A stretch of 64,000 nucleotides of DNA, from assembly GCA_006503475.1 (NCBI GenBank), contig RSEH01000001.1, positions 230,726 through 294,725 of the forward strand. Direction: 5' to 3'. A model generated the notes under the pieces. That model searched no databases. It had not been told where the DNA came from and saw only the letters and a list, made by a program, of their open reading frames with translations. The stretch is from Stentor roeselii. Taxonomy: Eukaryota > Ciliophora > Heterotrichea > Heterotrichida > Stentoridae. The translations under genes and the position numbers were made by a program. Below are positions 30,245 to 39,286 of this stretch, one piece after another. Numbering within the stretch: position 1 is the first letter of the stretch; the number at the start of each line of letters is the position of its first letter.

Positions 30245-31054
30245 ATGATTTTTTTTATTTTGGGTGTTCTGAAGATGTCGGAAGCGAATACTTGGGTTGT
30301 TGGTGGTGAAGGGGAACTTAATGTTGAGGTTGATACAGACTACCACGTCATTCACTACTTCGCGAATTACAAACAGCTATCAATAGACCTAAAGGTAAAT
30401 CAAAACGTAAGAGACATCTTAATATCCGACAAGTTAATCGACAACCCTCAAGAAGGTTGTCCAAAAAATTCTCTCTACTGCACTTACAGCAACTCCCAAA
30501 GGATAACCGAGACAATCTCCGTATGCGTAAACGATGTCTTCGTGCACATCTTCCCTCTAAATCACTCAAAAAAGTTAAGCCTTTCCATAAAGACCGATTA
30601 CGTAAAAGACGCATCTTGCAACGACATCGATCGAAACCCTACAAATTTCTGCCCTTTACTCGAAGCCAAAGACTGTCTCGAAGACTGCAACACAGGCTGC
30701 GGGCTTTTAACATGTCAAAAAAAGAGAAGTATTGAAAACACCGACATTTTTCATCTATGCTTAAAAGACTCCTTCAGCAAGGACAAGCTGAAAGACATCT
30801 GCGACGCTCACATCGAGTCAAACACTTATAAATGGAAAGTCTGTGAAGAAGAAGAAAGTTCCAGCAATTGGATAGTTTTTATCATCGTCAGTTTACTTAT
30901 CACTGCAATGGCTTTTGGAGGACTCGTGGTTTATTATCAGAAAATGTTTCAAAAGTTCGGAAGACCTCCTTTTCGTGTGCCAAGATTCTGCCCTCGTAAG
31001 TTGTTCCCGAGACATGATGATGAAGAGGCGGAGAATTTAAGAGTGATTCAGTAG
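30245..31054 (+). CDS. Type I single-pass membrane protein, Cys-rich ectodomain
   Basis: 269 residues. A short hydrophobic start (MIFFILGVLKMSEA) fits a signal peptide. The ectodomain (~15-215) has about 14 cysteines, including CNTGCGLLTC. One transmembrane helix (WIVFIIVSLLITAMAFGGLVVYY) and a basic/acidic cytoplasmic tail (PRFCPRKLFPRHDDEEAEN) follow. No family recognised. It shares a 19-bp divergent promoter interval with the S11 gene. Confidence 0.75.
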   Translation: MIFFILGVLKMSEANTWVVGGEGELNVEVDTDYHVIHYFANYKQLSIDLKVNQNVRDILISDKLIDNPQEGCPKNSLYCTYSNSQRITETISVCVNDVFVHIFPLNHSKKLSLSIKTDYVKDASCNDIDRNPTNFCPLLEAKDCLEDCNTGCGLLTCQKKRSIENTDIFHLCLKDSFSKDKLKDICDAHIESNTYKWKVCEEEESSSNWIVFIIVSLLITAMAFGGLVVYYQKMFQKFGRPPFRVPRFCPRKLFPRHDDEEAENLRVIQ

Positions 31055-31102
31055 TTTATAGTCTAAGACTTAGTTAAGTCCATTACAAGTATGGGACTAT
31101 AA

Positions 31103-33313
31103 ATGAAAAGTGGTGTAGGATTGCTCCTTGAGCGCTGGGCTCCTGTATTTCGAATCATTATACTGGCGTTAATCTGCGTCATCTCGGTGCTTATACGCGT
31201 GTTTTCAGTAGTTTTCAAGTAGGTCATTCGTTTTGAAAGCATCATACATGAGTTCGACCCTTGGTTCAACTTTCGCACGACGAAGTACTTGACTGAAAGG
31301 GGACCTTATGCATTTTGGGATTGGTTTGACTCAGAGTCTTGGTTTCCTTTAGGCAGAGCTGTTGGAGGCACTGTTTATCCTGGAATTATGTTGACTGCTG
31401 GAATTATTCATTCATCACTTCATGCTATGGGCTTTCCAGTAGACATCCGAAACGTGTGCGTATTTCTAGCTCCAGGTTTTGCAGCCTTGACCTCAATAGC
31501 AGGTTACTTTCTAGCCAAAGAAGTAACAGGCCGTAGCGAGACAGGTCTCTTCGCCGCTCTATTCGTAGGTATAGTTCCATCCTACATTTCCCGTAGTGTA
31601 GCAGGAAGTTACGACAACGAAGGTGTGAGTATTTTCGCATTAGTCTTTACATTTTACCTATACGTAAAATCAGTAAACACCGTGATTTCCAAATAGGGTT
31701 CTCTGATCTGGTCAGCAGCAGCCTCTTTTTCATTCTTTTACATGGTCGCTGCCTGGGGAGGCTACGCGTTCATCATCAACATAATCCCGATGTTCGTGTT
31801 GGGAAGCATCTTAATTGGGCAGTTCACGGTGAACCTTTATATCTCTTATTGCGCGTTTTATATCCTTGGAAGTCTTCTGGCCATGCAGATTCCTTTCGTC
31901 GGGACTCAAGTGGTGACGTCTTCTGAACACCTTGCTTCTCATGCCGTGTTCGTCTTTATTCAGATATATGTGCTGGTCGAGTGGATTAAGGATAAAGCTG
32001 GAGAAGCGAAATTCAGAGTTTTGCTTCGACTTCTTATTTTTGGAGCTGCGCTTGGATTAACTGCAGTCGCTTTGTTCATGACCTTGACAGGAAGGATGAA
32101 GTGGAGTGGAAGAAGCATGAGTCTTCTTGACCCGACTTATGCGAAAAAGTTTATACCGATTATTGCTTCTGTCTCGGAACATCAGCCTACTACATGGGCT
32201 TCGTTTTTCTTTGATTTGCACTTTTTAACGGTTTTTGCACCTGTCGGGCTTTACTTTTGCCTAGTCGAGAACACTCCAGGAAAATTATTCATAGCAGGTT
32301 ACGGTGTATTAGCAGTTTACTTCGCATGTGTGATGGTAAGACTTCTTCTAGTCTTAGCTCCAGCAGTTTGCATTCTAAGCGCTGTCGGTCTTTCCGAGAC
32401 TCTCCATCGTTTCACCCGTCACATTTCCCACTTCCGCGAGTGGAGTGCTTACAACAACCAAAAAAATCCCGACAAGAAATCTCGACCAGAATACGGTTAT
32501 CCTTTAGAACTCGCGATAGTCGTGATCCTCTTCATAGCAGGTGCTTGTGTTTATTACATCAACCACTGTGTATGGGTCGCTGCCGAGGCTTACTCTTCTC
32601 CAACAGTCATCATGTCAAGTAAAGGACACGGTGGGGAAAGAAGAATCATCGACGACTACCGCGAGGCTTACTACTGGCTAAGAATGAACACTCACCCAGA
32701 GGCCCGCATCATGTCGTGGTGGGACTACGGCTACCAAATCACTGGCTTCAGCAACAGGACAGTGCTGGTCGATAACAACACCTGGAACAACAGCCATATC
32801 GCGACAGTCGGCATGCTCATGGCCAGCAATGAAGAAGTCGCAGCTGAAGGCATGCGAAAACTTGACACTGAATACGTCCTTGTTATTTTTGGAGGAGTCG
32901 CTTATTATAGTGGAGATGATATCAATAAGTTCCTTTGGATGGTCAGAATCGCTGCAGGGGTCTTTCCGCAGATTAAGGAAGAAGATTACTTGAATAGAGG
33001 GTCCTATCGAATTGACTCAGGAGTGACTGAAGCGATGAAGAATAGTCTTATGTATCGACTTTGTTATTATAGGTTTGGAGAAGTACAGACTTATAATAAA
33101 CCTCCTGGCTTTGATAGTGTTCGACATGTGGAAATTGGAGATAAAAATGTGAAACTTAGGAGGTTTAAAGAAGTTTTTACAAGTGAACATTGGATTGTCA
33201 GGATTTACCAGGTCTTGCCTCAAGAAAATCGAGATTACTTGAAACCTGCAAGTAACTTCGTGAAAAAAAATGAAGAAATGAAGAAATATGGACTTTTAAG
33301 GAATTTAGTTTAG
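31103..33313 (+). CDS. STT3: Oligosaccharyltransferase catalytic subunit STT3
   Basis: 726 residues after removing two 15-nt introns (31208-31222, 31682-31696), the usual STT3 length. The ATG at 31103 follows an in-frame stop. It transfers the lipid-linked glycan to Asn-X-Ser/Thr in the ER. Catalytic landmarks are the DxD-type acidic site in [12 protein letters not shown], the SVSEHQP loop, and the acceptor-recognition WWDYGYQ in [15 protein letters not shown] followed by [14 protein letters not shown]. Around a dozen membrane segments lie before the lumenal domain. The joined exons read VFS|VIRFES and VNT|GSLIWS, exactly as in STT3 from other eukaryotes. The 7-bp gap to the next gene is typical of this locus. 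Confidence 0.95.
31208..31222 (+). other. 15-nt intron 1 (STT3)
   Basis: GTAGTTTTCAAGTAG, phase 0, A at position 10. Its removal restores the invariant [12 protein letters not shown] stretch. Confidence 0.95.
31682..31696 (+). other. 15-nt intron 2 (STT3)
   Basis: GTGATTTCCAAATAG, phase 0, A at position 10. Its removal joins VNT to GSLIWS as in other STT3 proteins and removes an in-frame TAG. Confidence 0.95.
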
Positions 33314-33320
33314 AAAAGTT

Positions 33321-34808
33321 ATGGAATCTTTTAATAGAGCATTGGTTTTACTTGTTTGCAACTCTTGCTGCAGGGTGCTGAAAAAACCTGTGGTTTTAAG
33401 TTGTTCTCATATGTTTTGTGCTCAGTGCTTTCAGGGGTTTTTGGAGGTCTGTGAAAAGGTTGGGAGTTTGAGGTATTGTCCTGAGTGTCATCTTGATTTA
33501 CCTGTTTTTCCTTTTAATATCAACTGGCTTGCTCGGCCCAGAGGGGTGACTGAGCTTTTAAATGCCATGAATAAAAGTCAAAAGTGCTTGAATTGTACGA
33601 AGAATGTTCATATTTGCTGCATTGATTGCAAAGTTGCTGTTTGTGAAGACTGTGCTGGTCTTCATAGTCAAGATTTTCCTTTTCACCTACTAGTGAATTA
33701 CGAGGATTACAAAAAAAACTACTGCTTTCATCATGTACTTCGCAAGACTTATCATTCGCCTGCCAGTCACCTTCTGCTTTGCCCAGCTTGTATCGTGCTG
33801 CACCCTGAAGAGACTTTCTTAAAATTACCTGCTTCTTCTCCCCAATACGAGTCCTGCAAAGCCTTCCTTCTCTCAACTTTTCCAGAAAGCGCAATAGTTT
33901 CTCAACTCTTCGAACAAAACAACCCTTTAAAAATCCTTCAATATTTCTTTAAACTTTTTACCTGCAAAACCAGTAAAAACCTGCCCAAAAACACAAAAAA
34001 CAAAGAAATTCATTCAATAGAAAGAAATGGAAATTTAGTCAATTTTTACTCAGAAAATGCGAAAAAAATCGATGGAATTTCAATTGAAATGAAAATCTTG
34101 CGATGGGCTGCTTCGACTGAGCTTGAAAATGGCGATGTGCTGATCACAGGTGGAAAAAATGATAAAGATAAAGGCTCGAGTAACATGTTTTGCCTGGTTC
34201 ATAAGGTAAGTCGCTGTTTTATTCGAGGAGAAATGCTTTTTGGTCACTCTTCTCATCCTGCTGTTTTAGCTCCTGGGGAAAATGTTTATATTTTAGGAGG
34301 AAAGGACCATAAAAATTTAAGCAATACTCATTGTGAAGTTTTTAATTGTTCTAGTTTAAGTTGCAGAAAAATCGCTTCTATGGTCGTTGGAAGGACTTGC
34401 GCTGCTGGGGTTTATTGCTTGGGAAATATTTATGTTCTTGGAGGGTTTTCGAGTAGTTTTACGAATTCTATTGAAAAGTATTTTATTTCAGAGGATTTTT
34501 GGACACTTTTAGTTGTTACTCTTCCTGTTAAACTGTTTCAACCTGGAGCTGTTTTGGTTGATGATGCGCAGATATTGGTTTATGGAGGTGAAATTAGCTC
34601 GGAGAATAAAAATTGCAAGTCTTTTATTTTCAACACTCGCACTGAAGCCTTCGGACTTTGTCGAAACATGAAAATCAAGGACTACTTCCTGGGTTTTTGG
34701 TACTATCCCAAAGTAATCGACTCCAAAGTAATGACATTGAACACAAAAAACTTGATGAAATTCGACCTTAAAAGTACTCGTTGGGACAGAATAAAACTCG
34801 AAATTTAA
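33321..34808 (+). CDS. RING/B-box/Kelch-repeat protein (TRIM-like E3 candidate)
   Basis: 495 residues. An N-terminal RING finger (CNSCCRVLKKPVVLSCSHMFC..CFQGF..CPECHLDLP) is followed by B-box-type zinc ligands (CLNCTKNVHICCIDCKVAVC..CAGLH), a second Cys/His patch (residues ~135-160), and a C-terminal Kelch beta-propeller with GG-doublets (DVLITGGKNDKD, NVYILGGKDHKN, NIYVLGGFSSSF, QILVYGGEISSE). RING plus propeller suggests an E3 ubiquitin ligase with Kelch-mediated substrate choice. It converges on the next gene with only one base between stop codons. Confidence 0.85.
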   Translation: MESFNRALVLLVCNSCCRVLKKPVVLSCSHMFCAQCFQGFLEVCEKVGSLRYCPECHLDLPVFPFNINWLARPRGVTELLNAMNKSQKCLNCTKNVHICCIDCKVAVCEDCAGLHSQDFPFHLLVNYEDYKKNYCFHHVLRKTYHSPASHLLLCPACIVLHPEETFLKLPASSPQYESCKAFLLSTFPESAIVSQLFEQNNPLKILQYFFKLFTCKTSKNLPKNTKNKEIHSIERNGNLVNFYSENAKKIDGISIEMKILRWAASTELENGDVLITGGKNDKDKGSSNMFCLVHKVSRCFIRGEMLFGHSSHPAVLAPGENVYILGGKDHKNLSNTHCEVFNCSSLSCRKIASMVVGRTCAAGVYCLGNIYVLGGFSSSFTNSIEKYFISEDFWTLLVVTLPVKLFQPGAVLVDDAQILVYGGEISSENKNCKSFIFNTRTEAFGLCRNMKIKDYFLGFWYYPKVIDSKVMTLNTKNLMKFDLKSTRWDRIKLEI

Positions 34809-34809
34809 A

Positions 34810-37245
34810 TTACAAATTAATATCTTCTTCCTCCAGCTCAAAAAACGAATTCTTCGGTTTAGACGTAACGACCTGTGGTTTCCCTGCATCATTTTCAAAT
34901 TTCGTAGGTAAAAGCTTACTTTTGAAAGTAATTTCTTCATTTTGTTCATAAAAATTGCTGAAAAAGTCATGTTTTTCAGCTCTTTCCGCCATACTTTTCA
35001 TTTTATCCATGATATTTCCAGTTAAATACCCAGTCTTTTCGTTTTCAGACTTTCCTTTCAATATAAAATCATTGATTTCATCAGATTTCTTCTCAGGTTG
35101 TAAAAAGTTGAACTTCTGGCTGTTCAACTCGTTGTTAAAAGAATTTTCTTCTTTTTTCGCGAAAAGATGTGACCTGTCCCTTCCTTTGGCCTTGGCCAAA
35201 GGGTTAGCTTTCGGCTCTGTTTCTGAAATGAAAGAATTTTTCGAATTTCCTTCAAGTTGGTCGAAAAATGACGACTTTTGAATTGGTTTAAAAGAATTTT
35301 CAGGTTCTTTTTCAGGAATTGACTGAAGATCATCAAGAAATGAGGACTTTTGGATTGGCTTGAATAGTTCTGATGTTTTATCAGCGGGTTTTGAGACGAG
35401 TTCTTCGAATAAAGAGGATTTTTCTACGGGTTTCAAAAGGCTCTGCCCGTTTGAATCGAGTTCTTGCAAAAAAGAACCTTTTTCAATTGGTCGAAAAGAT
35501 TTTTCATTGGGTTTTTTATCAAGTTCTTCGAAAAAAGATGACTTTTTTATTGGTTGGAAAGATTTTTCAGGGTTTTTTTCAGGTTCTTGCAGAAAAGACG
35601 ACTTTTCAATAGGTCGAAATGCTGTATCTTCACTTTTTTCCAGTTCAGATAATAAAGAAGGTTTTTGAATAGGTCGAAATGCTTTTTCTTCACTTTTCGA
35701 GCTGTTTTCAAGTTCAGTAAAAAAAGATGATTTTTCAGGATTTTTCTTTTCTTCAATTTTTGGCTTTTGAAATCGATCATTTGCTGAAGATTGGTCGAGT
35801 TCTTCAAATAGAGACTTGGGTTTTACTTGAGGAGGGTTAAATTTGGCAGGTTCTGAATTTTCTAGTTCTTTTAGAAGAGAGGATTTTTCAATAGGCTTCA
35901 CGAATTGCGGGACTTTTGAAGAATTTTCAGGTTTTTTCAGCTGAGGTTGAAAAGATTCTTCTTCTTCTGGCAGATTTTCTTCAATAATATCTTCGCTTTT
36001 TTTTTTGGGGTTGTTTCCTTTCATGATTTTTTTGAAGTTTTTCTCATTTTCCTTGTTATTTTCTTGATTTTTTACAGAAACTTCGTTTTTTTCCTCATTT
36101 TTATCATCTTTAAAAAGTTCTTCAAATCTTTTCTTCTTGATTTCAGGAGGAGGACTTTTCCCTTTAATACTTCCTGAAGTACTATCAGTTTTATTCGTTT
36201 GTATTTTCACAAAACTAAGCAAATGTCCCATGTTATTTTCAGATATTCTAGAAGCCACACTTTGAAGTTCATTAGAAAACGAAAGAACTTCTCTTTCTTT
36301 CATTTCAATTTGAAGCTCGATACTTTTTAAGTCTTTTTTAAAACTTTCTATTTCAAAAGCCAAAGTTTTTTCTTGAGTTTGAAGTTTTGAAATCCTGTTG
36401 CTCGCTTTGATCCTCACTGAATCAAGCTGCTTGTTTAAAGCTTCAAACTGCGTCTTCAACGACTGGTTTTTTAAAGTTTCTTCAGAGTGACTATTATAAT
36501 GATCCCAGATATTCTGAAGTTTTTCTATTTTTTCATTCAACTCTTGTTCTTTTTCTTGAAGTTTTTCAGAGTTTTCGAAGTCTTTCTGCTGTTGAATCTC
36601 GATTTTCTCGATTTGTTCTCGATACTGAAAAAGCTGGTCGTTCATATGGCCGAAAGTTGTTAACTCGTTAGGGACGAAGTCTTCAACCCAGAACTTTTCA
36701 AGGTTTTTATCTCGAGTTTTTTGTTTTTTTTTTAGTTCTTTTAACAACTTTTCGATTGAAGTGATTTTTGACTCTTTTTCTTTTATTTCGCTTCGAAGAT
36801 TGATCAGATATTCAGCGTTGGTTATTTTGTTGATTTTGTTTTGAAGTACGATGAACTCGTTGATGTAGATTTGAAGACGAGACGATAAAGCGTCTCCGTG
36901 TGATGAAGGCTTTTTTGGGATTTTTGGCTTTTGAGGCAAGGAGGATAGAATTTGACTTAGTTCTTCACTGATTTGGTGAAGGCTTGAACGGAGGTCTTTG
37001 TTTTCTTGTAGAAGGGCTGAATATGTTTTTTTGGTTGGCTTTAAAGTGGATGTTGGACGGTTGGTGGACTTGGTTATGTCTGAAGATTTGTAACTTTTTT
37101 TGTAAGATAGGTCTTTGAAACTATAATTAATACTTCCTACGTCATTATGTTCTCTGCTTACTTTAACACTTTGTTTCATGTCACTTGCATCAGGAGTTTC
37201 AAAGTCGTCTTCATAACTGTTATATTCACTATCTTCATATTCCAT
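34810..37245 (-). CDS. Coiled-coil protein with a C-terminal array of KSSF-type repeats
   Basis: 811 residues from ATG 37245 (a TTG three codons upstream is not needed). An acidic N-terminus with a Tyr/Ser-rich patch leads to coiled coil (residues ~75-330) and a charged low-complexity linker. Residues ~445-672 hold about ten copies of a 20-28-residue unit with core P-I-[EQK]-K-S-S-[FL]-[FL]-x-E-L, for example PIEKSSLLKELEN, PIQKPSLLSELEK, PIKKSSFFEELDK and PIQKSSFLDDLQS, joined by acidic/Asn/Pro spacers. The repeats look like short linear motifs for a folded partner, possibly phosphorylated on the Ser pair. It is 24 bp downstream of a kinase gene on the same strand. No family recognised. Confidence 0.85.
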   Translation of the reverse strand: MEYEDSEYNSYEDDFETPDASDMKQSVKVSREHNDVGSINYSFKDLSYKKSYKSSDITKSTNRPTSTLKPTKKTYSALLQENKDLRSSLHQISEELSQILSSLPQKPKIPKKPSSHGDALSSRLQIYINEFIVLQNKINKITNAEYLINLRSEIKEKESKITSIEKLLKELKKKQKTRDKNLEKFWVEDFVPNELTTFGHMNDQLFQYREQIEKIEIQQQKDFENSEKLQEKEQELNEKIEKLQNIWDHYNSHSEETLKNQSLKTQFEALNKQLDSVRIKASNRISKLQTQEKTLAFEIESFKKDLKSIELQIEMKEREVLSFSNELQSVASRISENNMGHLLSFVKIQTNKTDSTSGSIKGKSPPPEIKKKRFEELFKDDKNEEKNEVSVKNQENNKENEKNFKKIMKGNNPKKKSEDIIEENLPEEEESFQPQLKKPENSSKVPQFVKPIEKSSLLKELENSEPAKFNPPQVKPKSLFEELDQSSANDRFQKPKIEEKKNPEKSSFFTELENSSKSEEKAFRPIQKPSLLSELEKSEDTAFRPIEKSSFLQEPEKNPEKSFQPIKKSSFFEELDKKPNEKSFRPIEKGSFLQELDSNGQSLLKPVEKSSLFEELVSKPADKTSELFKPIQKSSFLDDLQSIPEKEPENSFKPIQKSSFFDQLEGNSKNSFISETEPKANPLAKAKGRDRSHLFAKKEENSFNNELNSQKFNFLQPEKKSDEINDFILKGKSENEKTGYLTGNIMDKMKSMAERAEKHDFFSNFYEQNEEITFKSKLLPTKFENDAGKPQVVTSKPKNSFFELEEEDINL

Positions 37246-37269
37246 AATAATCAATTCTAAACTAACTAT

Positions 37270-39009
37270 TTAAAGGGTCATTGTCTTGCCCTTTGTTCCA
37301 TGTGCAGCAAATATTGAAGCGAGTGTTTTGAAATCAGCTCTCATTTTATAGTCAAACGTGAGCATTTTTTTCAATGGGTCTTGAATCCATTTAAAGGGAA
37401 CAGATTCTATCAATCTTTGAAGGTCTTTTTGTCTTTCACTACTGTTCAAATCTTGAGGAAAATCTTTAACTAGCAGATACAATAATGTCATACCGAGACT
37501 GTACACATCTGCTTTGTCACTTTTTAGACTTGCCCTTCCACCAATAGCTTGTTTGATTTCAGGAGCCATGAAATCCTTAGTCCCAAATGCTCCAGTTGCA
37601 TGAGTAGTATCACTGATGCCAGTTCTTGCAATACCAAAGTCAATGATTTTTAATTTTAAATCATCAGTAACAAGAATATTAGTAGGTTTAATATCACAAT
37701 GCAAGATATTTTTTCCTCTCAAGATATTAAAAGCCGAAATAAGCTGTTCATAAATGAATTTAATCTCATCTTCATTAAAAGGATTCCCAGCTTGAATTCT
37801 TTCAAGTTTAAGCGCCTTCAGGTCTCTTCCCACATATTCCATCAAAATTTCAAATTTGTGCTTTTCTTGGCTGCCGACTTTAGTCAAAGAGTATCTAGCA
37901 GCGTAAAACTTCAAGAAATTCTCTCCACTATTAGAAAGATTTTCAAGATAATAAGCTTCTTGTTTGAAAGATTCTAAATCTTGTTCTCTATTCGCAGTGA
38001 TTTCTTTCAAAGCGAAAACTTCTCCAGTTTCTTCTAAAAGACACTTATAGACTCGAATTTGCTGAGTGTCACGTTTGATGTAAATAGTTTCAACTTGTTT
38101 GATTTTTTGAAGGACCTCTTGATAGTTTCTATTTTCGTAAATTATTTCAGGAAGCTCTTCCTCCTCAACAGGGACAAAAGCTTGAACTTTGACCTGGTCT
38201 AACTCGCTGTAGTCAAAGTTAGGACTGATGGAGTCCATATTTTTGCATTCATCGATAATAAACTTTAAGACAATCTTAAAATCAGTCATATCGACAAAGC
38301 TTGCCTCAGAAGCCATGACATTTCTGATTATATTTTTAAGTTTTTCCTCATTTTTCTTCACTTTTCCTTGATTTTCTCTACTTTTATTGTTGTAGTCTTG
38401 AACAGCTCTCTGGTAATTATTATTTCCCAGATCTTGGGGCTCCACAAGTGCCTTATGAGGAATTCCAAAGATATCAGCTTCCTCAATCTGACAAAAAATC
38501 AATGAAAAAATAGGAAAAGCCAAAGCCTGCAAGTCTTCCTGCATATCGACCTTATTCGACAAAATGACTGACAAGTCATGAACAAACTTGTATCCGCGGT
38601 TGAGTTGATCCAGTTTATCTTTAAACATTTCAAAGATTTCGAACTGTTTGACAATAATTTCGTCAACAAGGAACTCAATTTCAAAGTTCTTTATTTTTTG
38701 CGCGATTCTGACAGCTGAGGTGGCGATTTGGTAATAATATTCAGAAAAATAGTTTTCTCTAAACAACCTGCACACGAAAATTAAATCTAGAAGGGCTTCT
38801 AGGGTCTTGTTGTGCACTTCTTCTTTTTTGTTGAAGGCTGAATTGACTCTTTCGAAGTTTTGATTAAAACCGTCGGAAATTACTGAAGAGAACTGAGGGT
38901 CGATTTTTTCGTAGAGCGGCTTGAATGAAGGAATTAGTCTTGAGACCAGGTCTTCTAAGGCAAAGATTGGGGTACTTCCAAGGTCGACTTTTAAGAAGGC
39001 ACTTGACAT
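37270..39009 (-). CDS. Array kinase A: novel N-terminal helical domain plus non-RD kinase
   Basis: 579 residues. Residues ~1-300 are an alpha-helical domain shared with the array paralogues but not otherwise recognised. The kinase domain (~305-570) has lysine VFALKEI (K335), catalytic HCDIKPTNIL (HRD changed to HCD, 437-439), intact KIIDFGIAR (DFG 457-459), and FMAPEI plus KADVYSLGMTLLYLL. Loss of the HRD arginine is typical of kinases not regulated by activation-loop phosphorylation; key Lys and Asp remain, so activity is plausible. There is no glycine-rich loop. Its ATG is preceded by TCTATAA, as in paralogues B-D. It is the only array member keeping DFG. Confidence 0.88.
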   Translation of the reverse strand: MSSAFLKVDLGSTPIFALEDLVSRLIPSFKPLYEKIDPQFSSVISDGFNQNFERVNSAFNKKEEVHNKTLEALLDLIFVCRLFRENYFSEYYYQIATSAVRIAQKIKNFEIEFLVDEIIVKQFEIFEMFKDKLDQLNRGYKFVHDLSVILSNKVDMQEDLQALAFPIFSLIFCQIEEADIFGIPHKALVEPQDLGNNNYQRAVQDYNNKSRENQGKVKKNEEKLKNIIRNVMASEASFVDMTDFKIVLKFIIDECKNMDSISPNFDYSELDQVKVQAFVPVEEEELPEIIYENRNYQEVLQKIKQVETIYIKRDTQQIRVYKCLLEETGEVFALKEITANREQDLESFKQEAYYLENLSNSGENFLKFYAARYSLTKVGSQEKHKFEILMEYVGRDLKALKLERIQAGNPFNEDEIKFIYEQLISAFNILRGKNILHCDIKPTNILVTDDLKLKIIDFGIARTGISDTTHATGAFGTKDFMAPEIKQAIGGRASLKSDKADVYSLGMTLLYLLVKDFPQDLNSSERQKDLQRLIESVPFKWIQDPLKKMLTFDYKMRADFKTLASIFAAHGTKGKTMTL

Positions 39010-39286
39010 TTATAGACAGATATTAAATGGTAGGGGTGTTATAGACTAGGTGTTAAATGGATGAGACTGGAAATTTTAAACATTTAAAAGGTAGAGAATG
39101 AAGGAATTAAACATTTTAAACGGTGGAGATTGCGATAAGTAAACATTTTAAACGGTAGGGACTGAAATAATTAAACTTTAATGATAGAGACTGCAGCAAT
39201 TAAACTTTTACATGATAGAGACTGCAATGATTAAACATTTAACGATAGAGACTGAAACTTAGCATTTTAAACAGTAAAGACTTCAA
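39010..39286. repeat. Degenerate ~30-bp minisatellite between kinase genes A and B
   Basis: About nine imperfect head-to-tail copies of a 26-33-bp unit, with recognisable cores such as aaacattttaaacggtaggg and gatagagactgcaatgatta. The tract fills the whole gap, so it forms gene A's upstream region and gene B's 3' flank. Confidence 0.75.

Noticed and set aside
31682-31696. In-frame TAG in STT3 as evidence for UAG = Gln
   Set aside because: The TAG is the last three bases of a 15-nt GT..AG segment with A at position 10, and removal restores the conserved VNT-GS junction, so it is an intron.
35360-35668. Open + strand frame opposite the KSSF repeats
   Set aside because: It is the antisense shadow of the repeat array; repetitive codons on the real strand keep the opposite frame open.
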